NCBI GenBank assembly: GCA_004556545.1 | Contig: SFGO01000057.1 | Span: 1 to 26,737, forward strand | DNA: 26,737 nt | Direction of reading: 5' to 3' | Source: Clostridiales bacterium | Lineage (GTDB): Bacteria; Bacillota; Clostridia; Christensenellales; Aristaeellaceae | Shown: piece by piece, positions 14,980-22,293 of the stretch | Numbering within the stretch: position 1 is the stretch's first letter | How the letters are laid out: each line of letters opens with the position of its first letter | Made by a program: the position numbers and the translations under genes | The notes under the pieces: model-generated | Told to the model about the DNA's origin: nothing | The model's database searches: none | The model's input: the letters and a program-made list of their open reading frames with translations, nothing else

Positions 14980-16038
14980 TCAGCACAGCGCCAGCGAAGG
15001 CACGGCGTTCAATTCCAGCGGGGCCAATTCGCCCTTGCGGAGGCGGTAGTAGGCGGCGGAGCCGATCATGGCGGCGTTGTCGGTGCAGAGCCACAATTCC
15101 GGCATGCACAGGCGGAAGCCCTGCTTCCGGCTCAGCGCGGTCAGCTGCTGGCGAAGACGACGGTTGGCGCTGACGCCCCCGGCGATGCACAGGGTGGACA
15201 GGCCGAAATCCGCCATGGCCAGCGAGGCTTTCTCGCACAGCGTATCCACCACGGCCTGCTCAAAGGAGGCGGCCAGATCGGCCCGGGGCAGTTCTTCGCC
15301 CTTCTGCTCCATTTTGTGGCAGGCGTTCAGGAATGCGGTCTTCAGGCCGCTGAAGGAGAAATCGTATTTCCCGTCGGGATGGGGATGGGGCAGGGGCAGG
15401 AAGTGCGGGTCGCCGCCCTCGGCCAATCGGCTCAGCAGGGGGCCGCCGGGATAGTTCAGCCCCAGCACCCGGGCCGCCTTGTCAAAGGCCTCGCCCGCCG
15501 CGTCGTCCACCGTCTGGCCCAGCAGCGTGTAGTCCGCATAGTCGTTCACCCGGACGATGTGGCTGTGGCCGCCGCTGACCACCAGACAGAGGAACGGCGG
15601 CTCCAGATCGGGCGTGGTCAGAAAGTTGGCGCTGACGTGCCCCTCGATATGATTGACCGGCACCAGCGGGATCCGGCTGGTATAGCTGAGCCCCTTCATG
15701 CAGTTCACGCCGGTCAGCAGCGCGCCCACCAGTCCGGGGCCGTAGGTCACGGCCAGCGCGTCCACATCGGAAAGCGCCATGCCCGCTTCTCTCAAGGCTT
15801 GATCCACCACCCGGTCGCAGGCGTCCACATGGGCGCGGCTGGCGATTTCCGGCACGACGCCGCCGTACAGGGCGTGGGTATCCGCCTGAGAAAAAATCAC
15901 GCTGGAAACAATCTTCCGTCCGTTTTCAATGATGGCGGCGGCGGTCTCATCGCAGCTGGATTCCATGGCCAGGATCCGCACGGCGGGCTTTTGCCGCAGC
16001 GCGTCCAGCTTTGCCTGCATTTCCGAGATGGTATTCAT
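14980..16038 (-). CDS. tsaD: tRNA N6-adenosine threonylcarbamoyltransferase
   Basis: Catalytic subunit that transfers the threonylcarbamoyl group to A37 of ANN-decoding tRNAs, acting in the cytoplasm with TsaB and TsaE. It is a 352-residue ASKHA-fold protein with the ATP-binding start LAMESSCDET (23-32), the metal-binding HIEGH (H130, H134), a VSGGHS segment and the closing CTDNAAMIG motif. Length is normal for bacteria, with about 19 extra N-terminal residues before the first strand. The start at 16038 follows AAAGGA. It lies 21 nt after the Lit-like gene. No terminator separates it from the BofC-like gene, so tsaD transcripts may continue into the putative forespore genes. Confidence 0.97.
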   Translation of the reverse strand: MNTISEMQAKLDALRQKPAVRILAMESSCDETAAAIIENGRKIVSSVIFSQADTHALYGGVVPEIASRAHVDACDRVVDQALREAGMALSDVDALAVTYGPGLVGALLTGVNCMKGLSYTSRIPLVPVNHIEGHVSANFLTTPDLEPPFLCLVVSGGHSHIVRVNDYADYTLLGQTVDDAAGEAFDKAARVLGLNYPGGPLLSRLAEGGDPHFLPLPHPHPDGKYDFSFSGLKTAFLNACHKMEQKGEELPRADLAASFEQAVVDTLCEKASLAMADFGLSTLCIAGGVSANRRLRQQLTALSRKQGFRLCMPELWLCTDNAAMIGSAAYYRLRKGELAPLELNAVPSLALC

Positions 16039-16059
16039 GGCAATTCGTCCTTTGTTTCA

Positions 16060-16746
16060 TCAGCATTCGTTGGAGCGTTTTTGAGAAAAGTACCGGTATC
16101 CCGCCCGAAGAAGGGGCGGCAGGCCCAGCACACAGAGCGCCGTCAGCCCAAAGGCCGTCAGCACGGGGGAAAGATATTCTGCAAACAGACTGCCTGGGAA
16201 CAGCTGCATCACCGGCTCCGCCGCGTCAAAAATCCCGTCCGGGATAAAGCGGCGGTGGAGCCAGCCCCACATGGAGGAAAAATCCAGCGCGGCCCACAGC
16301 CCCAGCCCGGCGGCCAGTATCAGCGGCAGAAGCCCGCCCAGCTCGTAGCCAGCCAGCGAAAACCGTTTCTTTCGGACGGCGACGGCGATCAGCAGCGCCC
16401 CCAGCGCCCCTCCGGCCAACGCCAGCGTCCGGGCGGTACGAATGCCGTCCCGCACCGTCGCCATATGCTGCGTGAATGCATCGGAGATTGGGATAGGCCC
16501 ATCCGCCGCAGAGACTTCCGGCTCCCAGCGGTCGCTCTCGCCCCGGAAATACCGCATGGTATCCTGAGTGAACGCCCGAAGCGCTTCCGGGGAAATGCCC
16601 AGCGCTTCCCAGCGCACCTGCGCAAGCAGCGCCTGCTCAAACCTTCCCTCGGAGGTCAGGAATCCCGTTACCGTTCCGGCAAGCCCGGCCAGCATCCAGC
16701 ACAGGGCCGCCAGAAAGCACATCACCGCTCCCGCACGTTTGCTCAC
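16060..16746 (-). CDS. Lit-like (DUF1461/TIGR01906) integral membrane protein
   Basis: A 228-residue membrane protein with helices at about 7-29, 104-124, 133-153 and 190-212 and an extracytoplasmic loop between the first two. Family landmarks are FTQHMATVRD (His94, matching the HMxDV region) and LHRRFIPDGIFDAAEPV followed by LFPGSLFAEYL (His164, matching the HxxFFP...LFPxxFF region). Members of this superfamily include Lit, which moves an acyl chain within the lipoprotein N-terminus; whether this copy is active is unknown. I chose a GTG start at 16746 because AGGGGGAG lies just upstream and the first helix then begins normally; the frame is open for 17 more codons without support. It is followed closely by tsaD. 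Confidence 0.75.
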   Translation of the reverse strand: MSKRAGAVMCFLAALCWMLAGLAGTVTGFLTSEGRFEQALLAQVRWEALGISPEALRAFTQDTMRYFRGESDRWEPEVSAADGPIPISDAFTQHMATVRDGIRTARTLALAGGALGALLIAVAVRKKRFSLAGYELGGLLPLILAAGLGLWAALDFSSMWGWLHRRFIPDGIFDAAEPVMQLFPGSLFAEYLSPVLTAFGLTALCVLGLPPLLRAGYRYFSQKRSNEC

Positions 16747-16768
16747 ATTCGCTCCCCCTCGGTCGTTT

Positions 16769-16797
16769 ATTGTACCATTTTCCCTCTTTTCCCACAA
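16769..16797 (-). promoter_or_regulatory. Promoter of the Lit-like/tsaD operon
   Basis: On the minus strand TTGTGG (16792-16797), 17 bp, then TACAAT (16769-16774) with TGG before it (extended -10). The transcript would begin a few bases before the GTG start's ribosome binding site. Confidence 0.55.
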
Positions 16798-16898
16798 GGG
16801 GATGCGCCTTTTCGGCGCTGCGCTGATGGGAACCCTGCAAGGGTTGCCTCATATTTCTTCTGTTTCCCACATTTCCCCACATTTCTTCCCTCCCGCTC

Positions 16899-16928
16899 TT
16901 TACATTTCCGGGATGATAATGGTAAACT
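16899..16928 (+). promoter_or_regulatory. Candidate promoter of the secreted unknown protein
   Basis: TTTACA (16899-16904), 18 bp, TAAACT (16923-16928). The implied start near 16935 places three hairpins (16946-16993) at the 5' end of the transcript. The rest of the intergenic region holds a small perfect hairpin AACCCT-GCA-AGGGTT at 16831-16845. Confidence 0.45.
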
Positions 16929-16945
16929 GAATCGTTAGGATACGC

Positions 16946-16993
16946 GAAGGGAAACCTTCCCGGCGCAGCCCGAGCGCCGCCTGCCCGTGCAGG
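16946..16993 (+). promoter_or_regulatory. Structured 5' leader: three adjacent hairpins
   Basis: Three stems in direct succession: GAAGG-GAAA-CCTTC (16946-16959, GNRA tetraloop), CGGCGC...GCGCCG (16961-16979) and CCTGC-CCGT-GCAGG (16980-16993). The ATG at 17043 is 49 nt further on. I compared it by eye with cobalamin, c-di-GMP, c-di-AMP and ZTP riboswitch cores and found no convincing match. It may be a regulatory leader of unknown type. Confidence 0.45.
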
Positions 16994-17042
16994 AAAACCA
17001 TCGGGAATTTTCAGAATATTTTTTGGAAAGGACGAACCTGCC

Positions 17043-18104
17043 ATGAAGAATAGGGGTTGGAAAAAAGCCGTGCTGCTGACGCTGCTGGGCTGTCTGCTGG
17101 CCGGTCTTTTGCCCGCACCGGCGCGGGCGGAGGACTTTTTCACCCTGAATGTGGATACGCTGGATATGGACTCGCTCAATCAGAACGATTATGTGGCGGC
17201 GAATCTGTCCGCCGCCTGCCAGGGCATCCGGGTGAAAAAGACCATCAGCGCTTCCAGCGAGCTGGCGGAGCCCGTGCGTCTGTCCCTGACCCGGATGGAT
17301 ACGCAGACCCTTCTGTTTGACAAGGATTACGGCTATCAGAGCCGGAACTTTGACAGCGATGTGATCTACCTGCCCTACGGCGGCGGCTCCACCGTGCCCT
17401 ATCTGGTCACGCTGTATGTGGGCGATACGGTGTACGCCATGCCGTTTATGCAGCTGCAGCCCCGGCTCCAGTTCAACAGCGCGTGTACCTACGGCGTGCG
17501 CCTGCGGGATCTGGGGCTGAGCGGCGATTGGCTCATGGGCACCATGCTCAACCTGACCGAGCTGCGGAACGTGGGTATGAAAGAAATCCCCCTGTGCGCC
17601 AGCAACGCCTTTTATATCGGAAGCGCCACGGTGATGATGCAGGGCGATTATCTCTCCGTGCAGCTAAGCTTCTATCCCGAAGCCAATGTGGAAGTCCACG
17701 GCGCATCCGTGTATGTCATTACGAACGGCGCGTCGCTGACCGGTGACCCGGCCTATTCGGGCATGGCGGTGCTCTCCGTGGGCGACTGGGCGGATGTAAC
17801 CGGCGCGTCCACGGCGCTGCTCTACCTGCCCATGCAGGTCAGCTACGATCCCTCCGGACTGCCCTCGCTGGACTACGATGAAGGCAGCGCCTCTACGCAA
17901 GAACAGCTTCGGCTCTGGCAGCAGAACCTCTCCGGCGACGTTCAGCCCGTCGATACCTTTGTGCCGGATACGGACTGGCAGATCATTGAAACGCCCGAGC
18001 CCTACTGGCAGGATGGCGTTCCCGCTTACGAGTGGCAAGACGACGGTTCGTGGATGGAGCAGCCGGATTCCTCCGGCGAAAGCTCCATCGAGCGCGGATG
18101 GTAA
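17043..18104 (+). CDS. Secreted protein of unknown function
   Basis: A 353-residue exported protein with a clear signal peptide (basic MKNRGWKK, hydrophobic core, ending PAPARA near 29). The mature part has no membrane helix and is rich in Tyr, Asp and beta-strand-like sequence, including YLVTLYVGDTVYAMPF and repeated turns; the last 70 residues are acidic, Trp/Pro-rich and probably disordered. I recognise no domain. ATG at 17043 follows AAAGGA. It is a single-gene unit with its own putative promoter, a structured leader and a strong terminator. A surface or wall-associated role is likely from the signal peptide, but nothing more specific can be supported. Confidence 0.8.
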   Translation: MKNRGWKKAVLLTLLGCLLAGLLPAPARAEDFFTLNVDTLDMDSLNQNDYVAANLSAACQGIRVKKTISASSELAEPVRLSLTRMDTQTLLFDKDYGYQSRNFDSDVIYLPYGGGSTVPYLVTLYVGDTVYAMPFMQLQPRLQFNSACTYGVRLRDLGLSGDWLMGTMLNLTELRNVGMKEIPLCASNAFYIGSATVMMQGDYLSVQLSFYPEANVEVHGASVYVITNGASLTGDPAYSGMAVLSVGDWADVTGASTALLYLPMQVSYDPSGLPSLDYDEGSASTQEQLRLWQQNLSGDVQPVDTFVPDTDWQIIETPEPYWQDGVPAYEWQDDGSWMEQPDSSGESSIERGW

Positions 18105-18120
18105 TACAATCTCAAAAACA

Positions 18121-18163
18121 GGGCGGTGCCTGAAAGAATCATTCTTTCGGACACCGCCTTTTT
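18121..18163. terminator. Bidirectional terminator between convergent genes
   Basis: GGCGGTGCCTGAAAGAAT pairs, with small mismatches, to ATTCTTTCGGACACCGCC, followed by TTTTT on the plus strand; the minus strand also has a T-rich tail (CTGTTTTTG). It ends both the secreted-protein gene and the long minus-strand operon. Confidence 0.88.
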
Positions 18164-18657
18164 CATCCATTCTGTTCCTTTTCCACTCCGGCGGATGCTT
18201 CCTCCGCCCGCCCGGCTTTGCCGTCTTCCTCTTTTTTGCTTAGCTCTTCCAGCATATCCCGCAGCTTTTTAGGGATCGGCACCCCGCAGCGACCCAGATT
18301 TTCCAGAAGGGACAGGGCTTCGTTGCTGATGTAGAACCACATGACCGCCGTCTGGAACATGGCGCTGCCCTGCCCCACATACCAGTCCAGCAGTACGCTC
18401 AGCCCTACCGCCAGCAGAATGACTGCCTTGCGCAGAAGCCCCTTCCAGCCGGCCTGACTGGACAGCCTGCCGTGGGCGCTTTTCCGGCTGCGGCCCAGCG
18501 CCGCCGCCAGTACGCCGCTGACGTAGTCCGCCCCCATCAGCGCCGCCAGCAGGAGAGCGGTGCGCCCCTGTCCGCTGGTCATGCCGTGAAGAAATCCGGC
18601 GATGGCCGCCCCGCCGCCGGCCAGAAGATCCAGAGTATTTGAAAAAAAGTCCCGCAT
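18163..18657 (-). CDS. Phage holin family protein (Phage_holin_4 / TcdE-like)
   Basis: A 164-residue small membrane protein with three or four hydrophobic stretches (about 8-25, 32-54, 76-94, 100-118). It has the family pattern ALMGADYVSGVLAA (39-52), S-x-x-GWKGLLRKA (67-78) and FYISNEALSLLENLGRCGVPIP (108-129). The C-terminal 25 residues are charged, as is usual for holins. The start at 18657 follows an AAGGAG, somewhat distant; an 18-codon extension is not supported. There is no phage gene around it. It is the last gene of a cell-wall-flavoured operon. Such solo holin homologues can form pores that release proteins or wall enzymes, but some are just membrane proteins of unknown function. 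Confidence 0.85.
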   Translation of the reverse strand: MRDFFSNTLDLLAGGGAAIAGFLHGMTSGQGRTALLLAALMGADYVSGVLAAALGRSRKSAHGRLSSQAGWKGLLRKAVILLAVGLSVLLDWYVGQGSAMFQTAVMWFYISNEALSLLENLGRCGVPIPKKLRDMLEELSKKEEDGKAGRAEEASAGVEKEQNG

Positions 18658-18720
18658 GCTCCGCCACTCCTTCCCGTCTGGCAAGGATATGACGAAGCAT
18701 GCGGGTTTCATGCCCCGGGC

Positions 18721-19701
18721 TTATTCGGGCCGATCCACCACGGGATCGTCGCCCCGGTCGTTCAGATAGCGGTCGATGATGAAGCGGGGCCGCTGCTTGG
18801 TTTCATTGTAAATTTTGCCGATGTACTCGCCGATCACGCCCAGCGACAAAAGCTGGATGCCGCCGAGCATCCAGATGGAGGCCAGCGTGCTGGTCCAACC
18901 GGCTACGGTGTGCCCGGCGAGCCACGAGATCAGCGTATAAAGCAGCATCACCAGCGAAACGAGGAACACCACGATGCCCGCGTTGGTAATCAGCCGGAGC
19001 GGCTTGACGGAGAAGCTGGTAATGCCATCGATGGCGAAGGCCAGCATTTTTTTGAGGGGATATTTGCTTTCCCCGGCGAAGCGCTCGCTGCGCTCGTAGA
19101 GCACCGTGTCGCTCTGGAAGCCCACCATCGGGGCCAGTCCCCGCAGGAACAGGTTGACCTCCTTGAACTGGGCCAGCGCGTTCAGCGCCCGGTTGCTCAT
19201 CAGCCGGTAATCCGCATGGTTGAACACGATATCCACGCCCATGCCGCTCATCAGCCGATAGAACATCAGCGCGGTCTCCCGCTTGAAAAACGTGTCCTTT
19301 TCCCGCTTGCTGCGCACGCCGTAGACGATTTCGCAGCCTTCCTGATGCTTTTCCAGAAACTTGTCCATGGCGTCCATGTCGTCCTGCAGGTCGGCGTCCA
19401 TGGAAATGCAGACGTCGCAGCGGTTCCGGGCCGTCATCAGCCCGGCCAGCAGCGCGTTCTGGTGACCCCGGTTCCGGCTCAGCTTCACGCCCTCAAACAG
19501 GGGATTCTCCTTATGCAGCTCGGAGATCAGCTCCCAGGTGCGGTCCTTGCTGCCGTCGTTGACCAGCAGCACCCGGCTGTCCTCGGAGATCAGCCCTTTT
19601 TCCATCAGACTGCCCATTTTCAGAACCAGCCGCCGGGAGGTTTCCGGCAATACTTCTTCTTCGTTATAACAGGGGACCACGACCATCAGTTTTTCCGCCA
19701 T
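18721..19701 (-). CDS. GtrB-type family 2 glycosyltransferase
   Basis: A 326-residue membrane glycosyltransferase that would load a sugar from a nucleotide donor onto polyprenyl phosphate, for use outside the cell in glycan decoration. The GT2 domain (about 5-225) has VVVPCYNEEE (7-16), VNDGSKDRT (47-55) and the DxD-type MDADLQDD (101-108). Two C-terminal membrane helices (about 241-263 and 271-293) and the end motif GVIGEYIGKIYNETKQRPRF are characteristic of GtrB/DPMS-like enzymes. The start at 19701 follows AAGGAGG, 41 nt after the caspase-like gene. No partner flippase (GtrA) or acceptor transferase is nearby. Confidence 0.93.
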   Translation of the reverse strand: MAEKLMVVVPCYNEEEVLPETSRRLVLKMGSLMEKGLISEDSRVLLVNDGSKDRTWELISELHKENPLFEGVKLSRNRGHQNALLAGLMTARNRCDVCISMDADLQDDMDAMDKFLEKHQEGCEIVYGVRSKREKDTFFKRETALMFYRLMSGMGVDIVFNHADYRLMSNRALNALAQFKEVNLFLRGLAPMVGFQSDTVLYERSERFAGESKYPLKKMLAFAIDGITSFSVKPLRLITNAGIVVFLVSLVMLLYTLISWLAGHTVAGWTSTLASIWMLGGIQLLSLGVIGEYIGKIYNETKQRPRFIIDRYLNDRGDDPVVDRPE

Positions 19702-19742
19702 TTTCAGGCCTCCTTACTGAGTTTTTCAATAAAGATAAACCA

Positions 19743-21263
19743 TCATTCCAGTTCAAAAGTTTCCGATTCCACCGAAAGGGTCTGTCCCTTCCAGTGAATC
19801 TGGGCCCGGACACGGTACGTGCCCGCCGGAGTGGGAGAGCCGTCCCGCTGTTTGCCGTCCCAGTACAGGGTGGTTCCGGCCAGCCCCATGGGCCGGGTAG
19901 AGCGGCGGTGACACAGGCGCTCCACCACCTGGCCTTCTTCATCCAGAATGGCCACGCTCAGGGTACAGGGGGAAGTATGCCCCACAAAGACCGCCAGCTC
20001 CCGCCCGGTCTCCGGGGCAAAGGAGCCGCTGATTTCCACGGTAGGGGCAGGCGGTTCTTCCTCGGGCAGCACACAGAGAACCCGTCCCGCGTGAACCCGC
20101 AGCTTTCCCCGGTCGATGCTGACCAGCTGCACCAGCGCGTAGCCGTAAGCATCGTCGGCCAGCTCGTCCAGCCGCAGGGTGCGCTGCTTCCATCCGGCGG
20201 AGACCGCCCCTTCCTGATCGCCGAAGGCAGAAAACCGCTCGGAATCGTCGTAGATCAGCTGGGCGTTTTCAAACTCCCACCGGCCTTCCCGGCGGTACAC
20301 CAGCTGATAGGCTACCCGCACCGGCCGCATGGCGATGTATTCGATGGTGATCTCCCGGCTGTCCTGATCCAGCACCAGATCGGAAAAAGTCACGTCCATA
20401 ATGGGAGAGCGTTCCAGCCCTGTGGGCAGCGGCTCCGACGGATCGTAGCGGAAGATCACAAAATCGTCGTCGTTCTGCGGATAGACCTGCGGCGTGGAGG
20501 CGGCGTGGTTCAGCAGCAGGTAGTCGTAAAGCTCCTTGAGGGTGATGCTGCCGTCGTGGTTCTGGTCAGCCGGATAGCCGCAGGCGGCGCTGAGCGCATC
20601 GCACAGAGCCTGCGTAAAGTAAAACGCGCCCTGACGTTCCTCCTGCTTTGCGTCTTCTCCGGCGCTCCAGTACCAGCTTTCCTCCCGCGCGCCGCTGGAG
20701 GTGATCACCTTGAAATCGTCGCCCAGAAAGCAAGGCGGCTCGTCCCATTCGGTCATGCCCTTGCCGATGAAAGCGCCGCTGTTGCAGGCGTCCAGAATCA
20801 GCACCTTCGTGCCCGAAATGCCGTCAAAGGCGGCTTCCAGCTCTTCGGGCGTCAGATGGTTCTCCGTCTGGCCGTCGCTTAAAAGCAGAGCGGGCTCCAC
20901 GCCGTTTTCCGGGTCATACAGGCCGTGGGTGCTGATATAAAGATAGCTGACGTCCCCGGCTTCCGCGCCGCCGAAAACGCGCTGGATCAGCTCGGTCAGC
21001 TGCTGGACGGAGGTGACGGGCGCGTCCGGCACCAGAATTTTTTCCAGCGGTTCGGCCGCCGCCTGAAACATTTCCTGCATGGCATAAACATTGTTGGTGG
21101 AGCTGGGGTAGGCGCTGGGCTGGCTGACGAACTCGTCCACGCCGATCAGCAGCGCCCGCTCCCGGCGGACGGAGTCTTCCTCGCCGCGGGCAGTCGGAAG
21201 GGGCCGCAGCGCCGCAAGGCAGAAAAACGCCAGCAAAAAAGCGAGACCTCTGCGAAGCGCCAA
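19743..21263 (-). CDS. Secreted caspase-like (peptidase C14) protein with EF-hand loop
   Basis: A 506-residue exported cysteine-peptidase-like protein. The signal peptide is about 1-27. The caspase-like domain (about 35-270) has the catalytic pair His113 (YLYISTHG) and Cys160 (LILDACNSG). Inside it lies a perfect EF-hand calcium loop, DQNHDGSITLKE (233-244), with ligands at positions 1, 3, 5 and 12. The C-terminal part (about 280-506) is beta-rich and ends in a FlgD-like Ig domain (TTLYWDGKQRDGSPTPAGTY, 464-483). I chose TTG at 21263 because GGGGAGG lies 7 nt upstream and it yields a clean signal peptide; the 16-codon GTG extension has no ribosome site. Targets are unknown. Bacterial homologues act in proteolysis, in cell-death-like processes or as inactive scaffolds. 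Confidence 0.88.
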   Translation of the reverse strand: MALRRGLAFLLAFFCLAALRPLPTARGEEDSVRRERALLIGVDEFVSQPSAYPSSTNNVYAMQEMFQAAAEPLEKILVPDAPVTSVQQLTELIQRVFGGAEAGDVSYLYISTHGLYDPENGVEPALLLSDGQTENHLTPEELEAAFDGISGTKVLILDACNSGAFIGKGMTEWDEPPCFLGDDFKVITSSGAREESWYWSAGEDAKQEERQGAFYFTQALCDALSAACGYPADQNHDGSITLKELYDYLLLNHAASTPQVYPQNDDDFVIFRYDPSEPLPTGLERSPIMDVTFSDLVLDQDSREITIEYIAMRPVRVAYQLVYRREGRWEFENAQLIYDDSERFSAFGDQEGAVSAGWKQRTLRLDELADDAYGYALVQLVSIDRGKLRVHAGRVLCVLPEEEPPAPTVEISGSFAPETGRELAVFVGHTSPCTLSVAILDEEGQVVERLCHRRSTRPMGLAGTTLYWDGKQRDGSPTPAGTYRVRAQIHWKGQTLSVESETFELE

Positions 21264-21302
21264 GCGTCTTCCTCCCCTCTCCGTCTGGAATGTACAGCGC
21301 CT

Positions 21303-21332
21303 ATTGTACACTATTTTCGGCGATTCGTACAG
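21303..21332 (-). promoter_or_regulatory. Weak internal promoter before the caspase-like gene
   Basis: On the minus strand CTGTAC (21327-21332), 18 bp, TACAAT (21303-21308). It falls in the 94-nt gap between the CHAP gene and the caspase-like gene, the longest gap in the seven-gene run, and could give the last three genes separate expression. Confidence 0.35.
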
Positions 21333-21357
21333 TCATCCGAAGAGAGGGAAATGCTGG

Positions 21358-22269
21358 TCATTCTTCCACCAGCCAGTTGTCCGGGTCGTCCCAGAGCTGC
21401 TGGCGCAGCAGACGGGCAATAAGCTGCTGCGTTTCCCGATCCGCCAGCCCGTTGACGGCGTGGCCGGGCAGGAATTCCTGCTGCACCTCCATCACCGCCG
21501 CCCGGGTATGGGAGCCGTAAGCGCCGGTCAGGTGCAGCGAATCCAGAAAGCCCAGCTGATGAAGGTTCTGCTGAAGGAGCAGCACCTTATCGCCCTCGTT
21601 GCCGTAGCGCATGGTGGTATCCACCAAATCCTCGCACAGGCCGAAGCCCAGCACCTGACTGTTCTCCAGCGGATAGACCTTCCGCTGCACCCGGTCGGGA
21701 TTGTTGCCCTCAATGACGTGCAGATAAACGTTGCCCTCCCCATCCCGGGAGCAGTATTCGATCAGGGCCACATGGTCGGTGTCTCCGGCGGCGTTATAGC
21801 TGAAAAACACCAGATCGCCGGAGCGGGGAAGGAACTCGTTCCGGCTCAGGTTGTGATCCGCGTCCCGGAGCCAGTGGGCGCCCCAGTCCGGGCATACGCC
21901 CTTGCGGTACACGAACCGGCCCCGCTTGATGAACCAGTTCCGGCCCGTATTCTGGCCCGAATAGTTGGGATAGACCACATTGAGCAGGTCTTCGCCCAGA
22001 CTTTGCTGGGTCTGATCCACGCACCAGCAGATGAACTCGGCGCACCATTCCGCATAGGGGTCGCCGGACCATTCGCCATATTTGGTGTAATTCTGCGCCC
22101 CTTCGACATAGCCCAGTTCGCCCTGAGCCACCTCCAGCAGGCGCTGGACAAAGGCGGGGCGTTCTCCTTCGGGAATGGGCGTGTCGGTTTCCTCCCCGAG
22201 GGCCGCGCCGCCTGCCGCCGCCAGCAGACAGCAGACGGTCAGGGCCGCCGCAAGCCGTTTGATCCACAT
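21358..22269 (-). CDS. Secreted CHAP-domain amidase/endopeptidase with peptidoglycan-binding domain
   Basis: A 303-residue exported wall hydrolase. The signal peptide is about 1-25 (ending AALGEE). A CHAP (NlpC/P60-like) domain at about 40-212 has the nucleophile Cys76 in YAEWCAEFICWC and the catalytic His166 in DTDHVALIEY. A C-terminal PG_binding_1 domain (about 222-290, GNEGDKVLLLQQNLHQLGFL onward) would tether it to the wall. It would cut peptidoglycan stem peptides or cross-bridges. ATG at 22269 follows GGGAG and lies 24 nt after the upstream lipoprotein gene. It shares an operon with a lytic transglycosylase, so both glycan and peptide bonds could be attacked by one transcription unit. 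Confidence 0.92.
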   Translation of the reverse strand: MWIKRLAAALTVCCLLAAAGGAALGEETDTPIPEGERPAFVQRLLEVAQGELGYVEGAQNYTKYGEWSGDPYAEWCAEFICWCVDQTQQSLGEDLLNVVYPNYSGQNTGRNWFIKRGRFVYRKGVCPDWGAHWLRDADHNLSRNEFLPRSGDLVFFSYNAAGDTDHVALIEYCSRDGEGNVYLHVIEGNNPDRVQRKVYPLENSQVLGFGLCEDLVDTTMRYGNEGDKVLLLQQNLHQLGFLDSLHLTGAYGSHTRAAVMEVQQEFLPGHAVNGLADRETQQLIARLLRQQLWDDPDNWLVEE

Positions 22270-22293
22270 GGTAAAGCTCTCCCTTCCGGCCCG

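Noticed and set aside
14494..16938. 814-codon plus-strand open frame opposite tsaD and its neighbours
   Set aside because: Antisense shadow of GC-rich genes: no ribosome site, His/Gly/Gln/Val-rich composition with no family motif, while the minus strand carries unmistakable TsaD and DUF421 motifs.
16930..17000. Cobalamin, c-di-GMP or ZTP riboswitch before the secreted protein
   Set aside because: Short stretches resemble parts of these cores, but the defining conserved boxes are missing or in the wrong order; kept only as an unknown structured leader.
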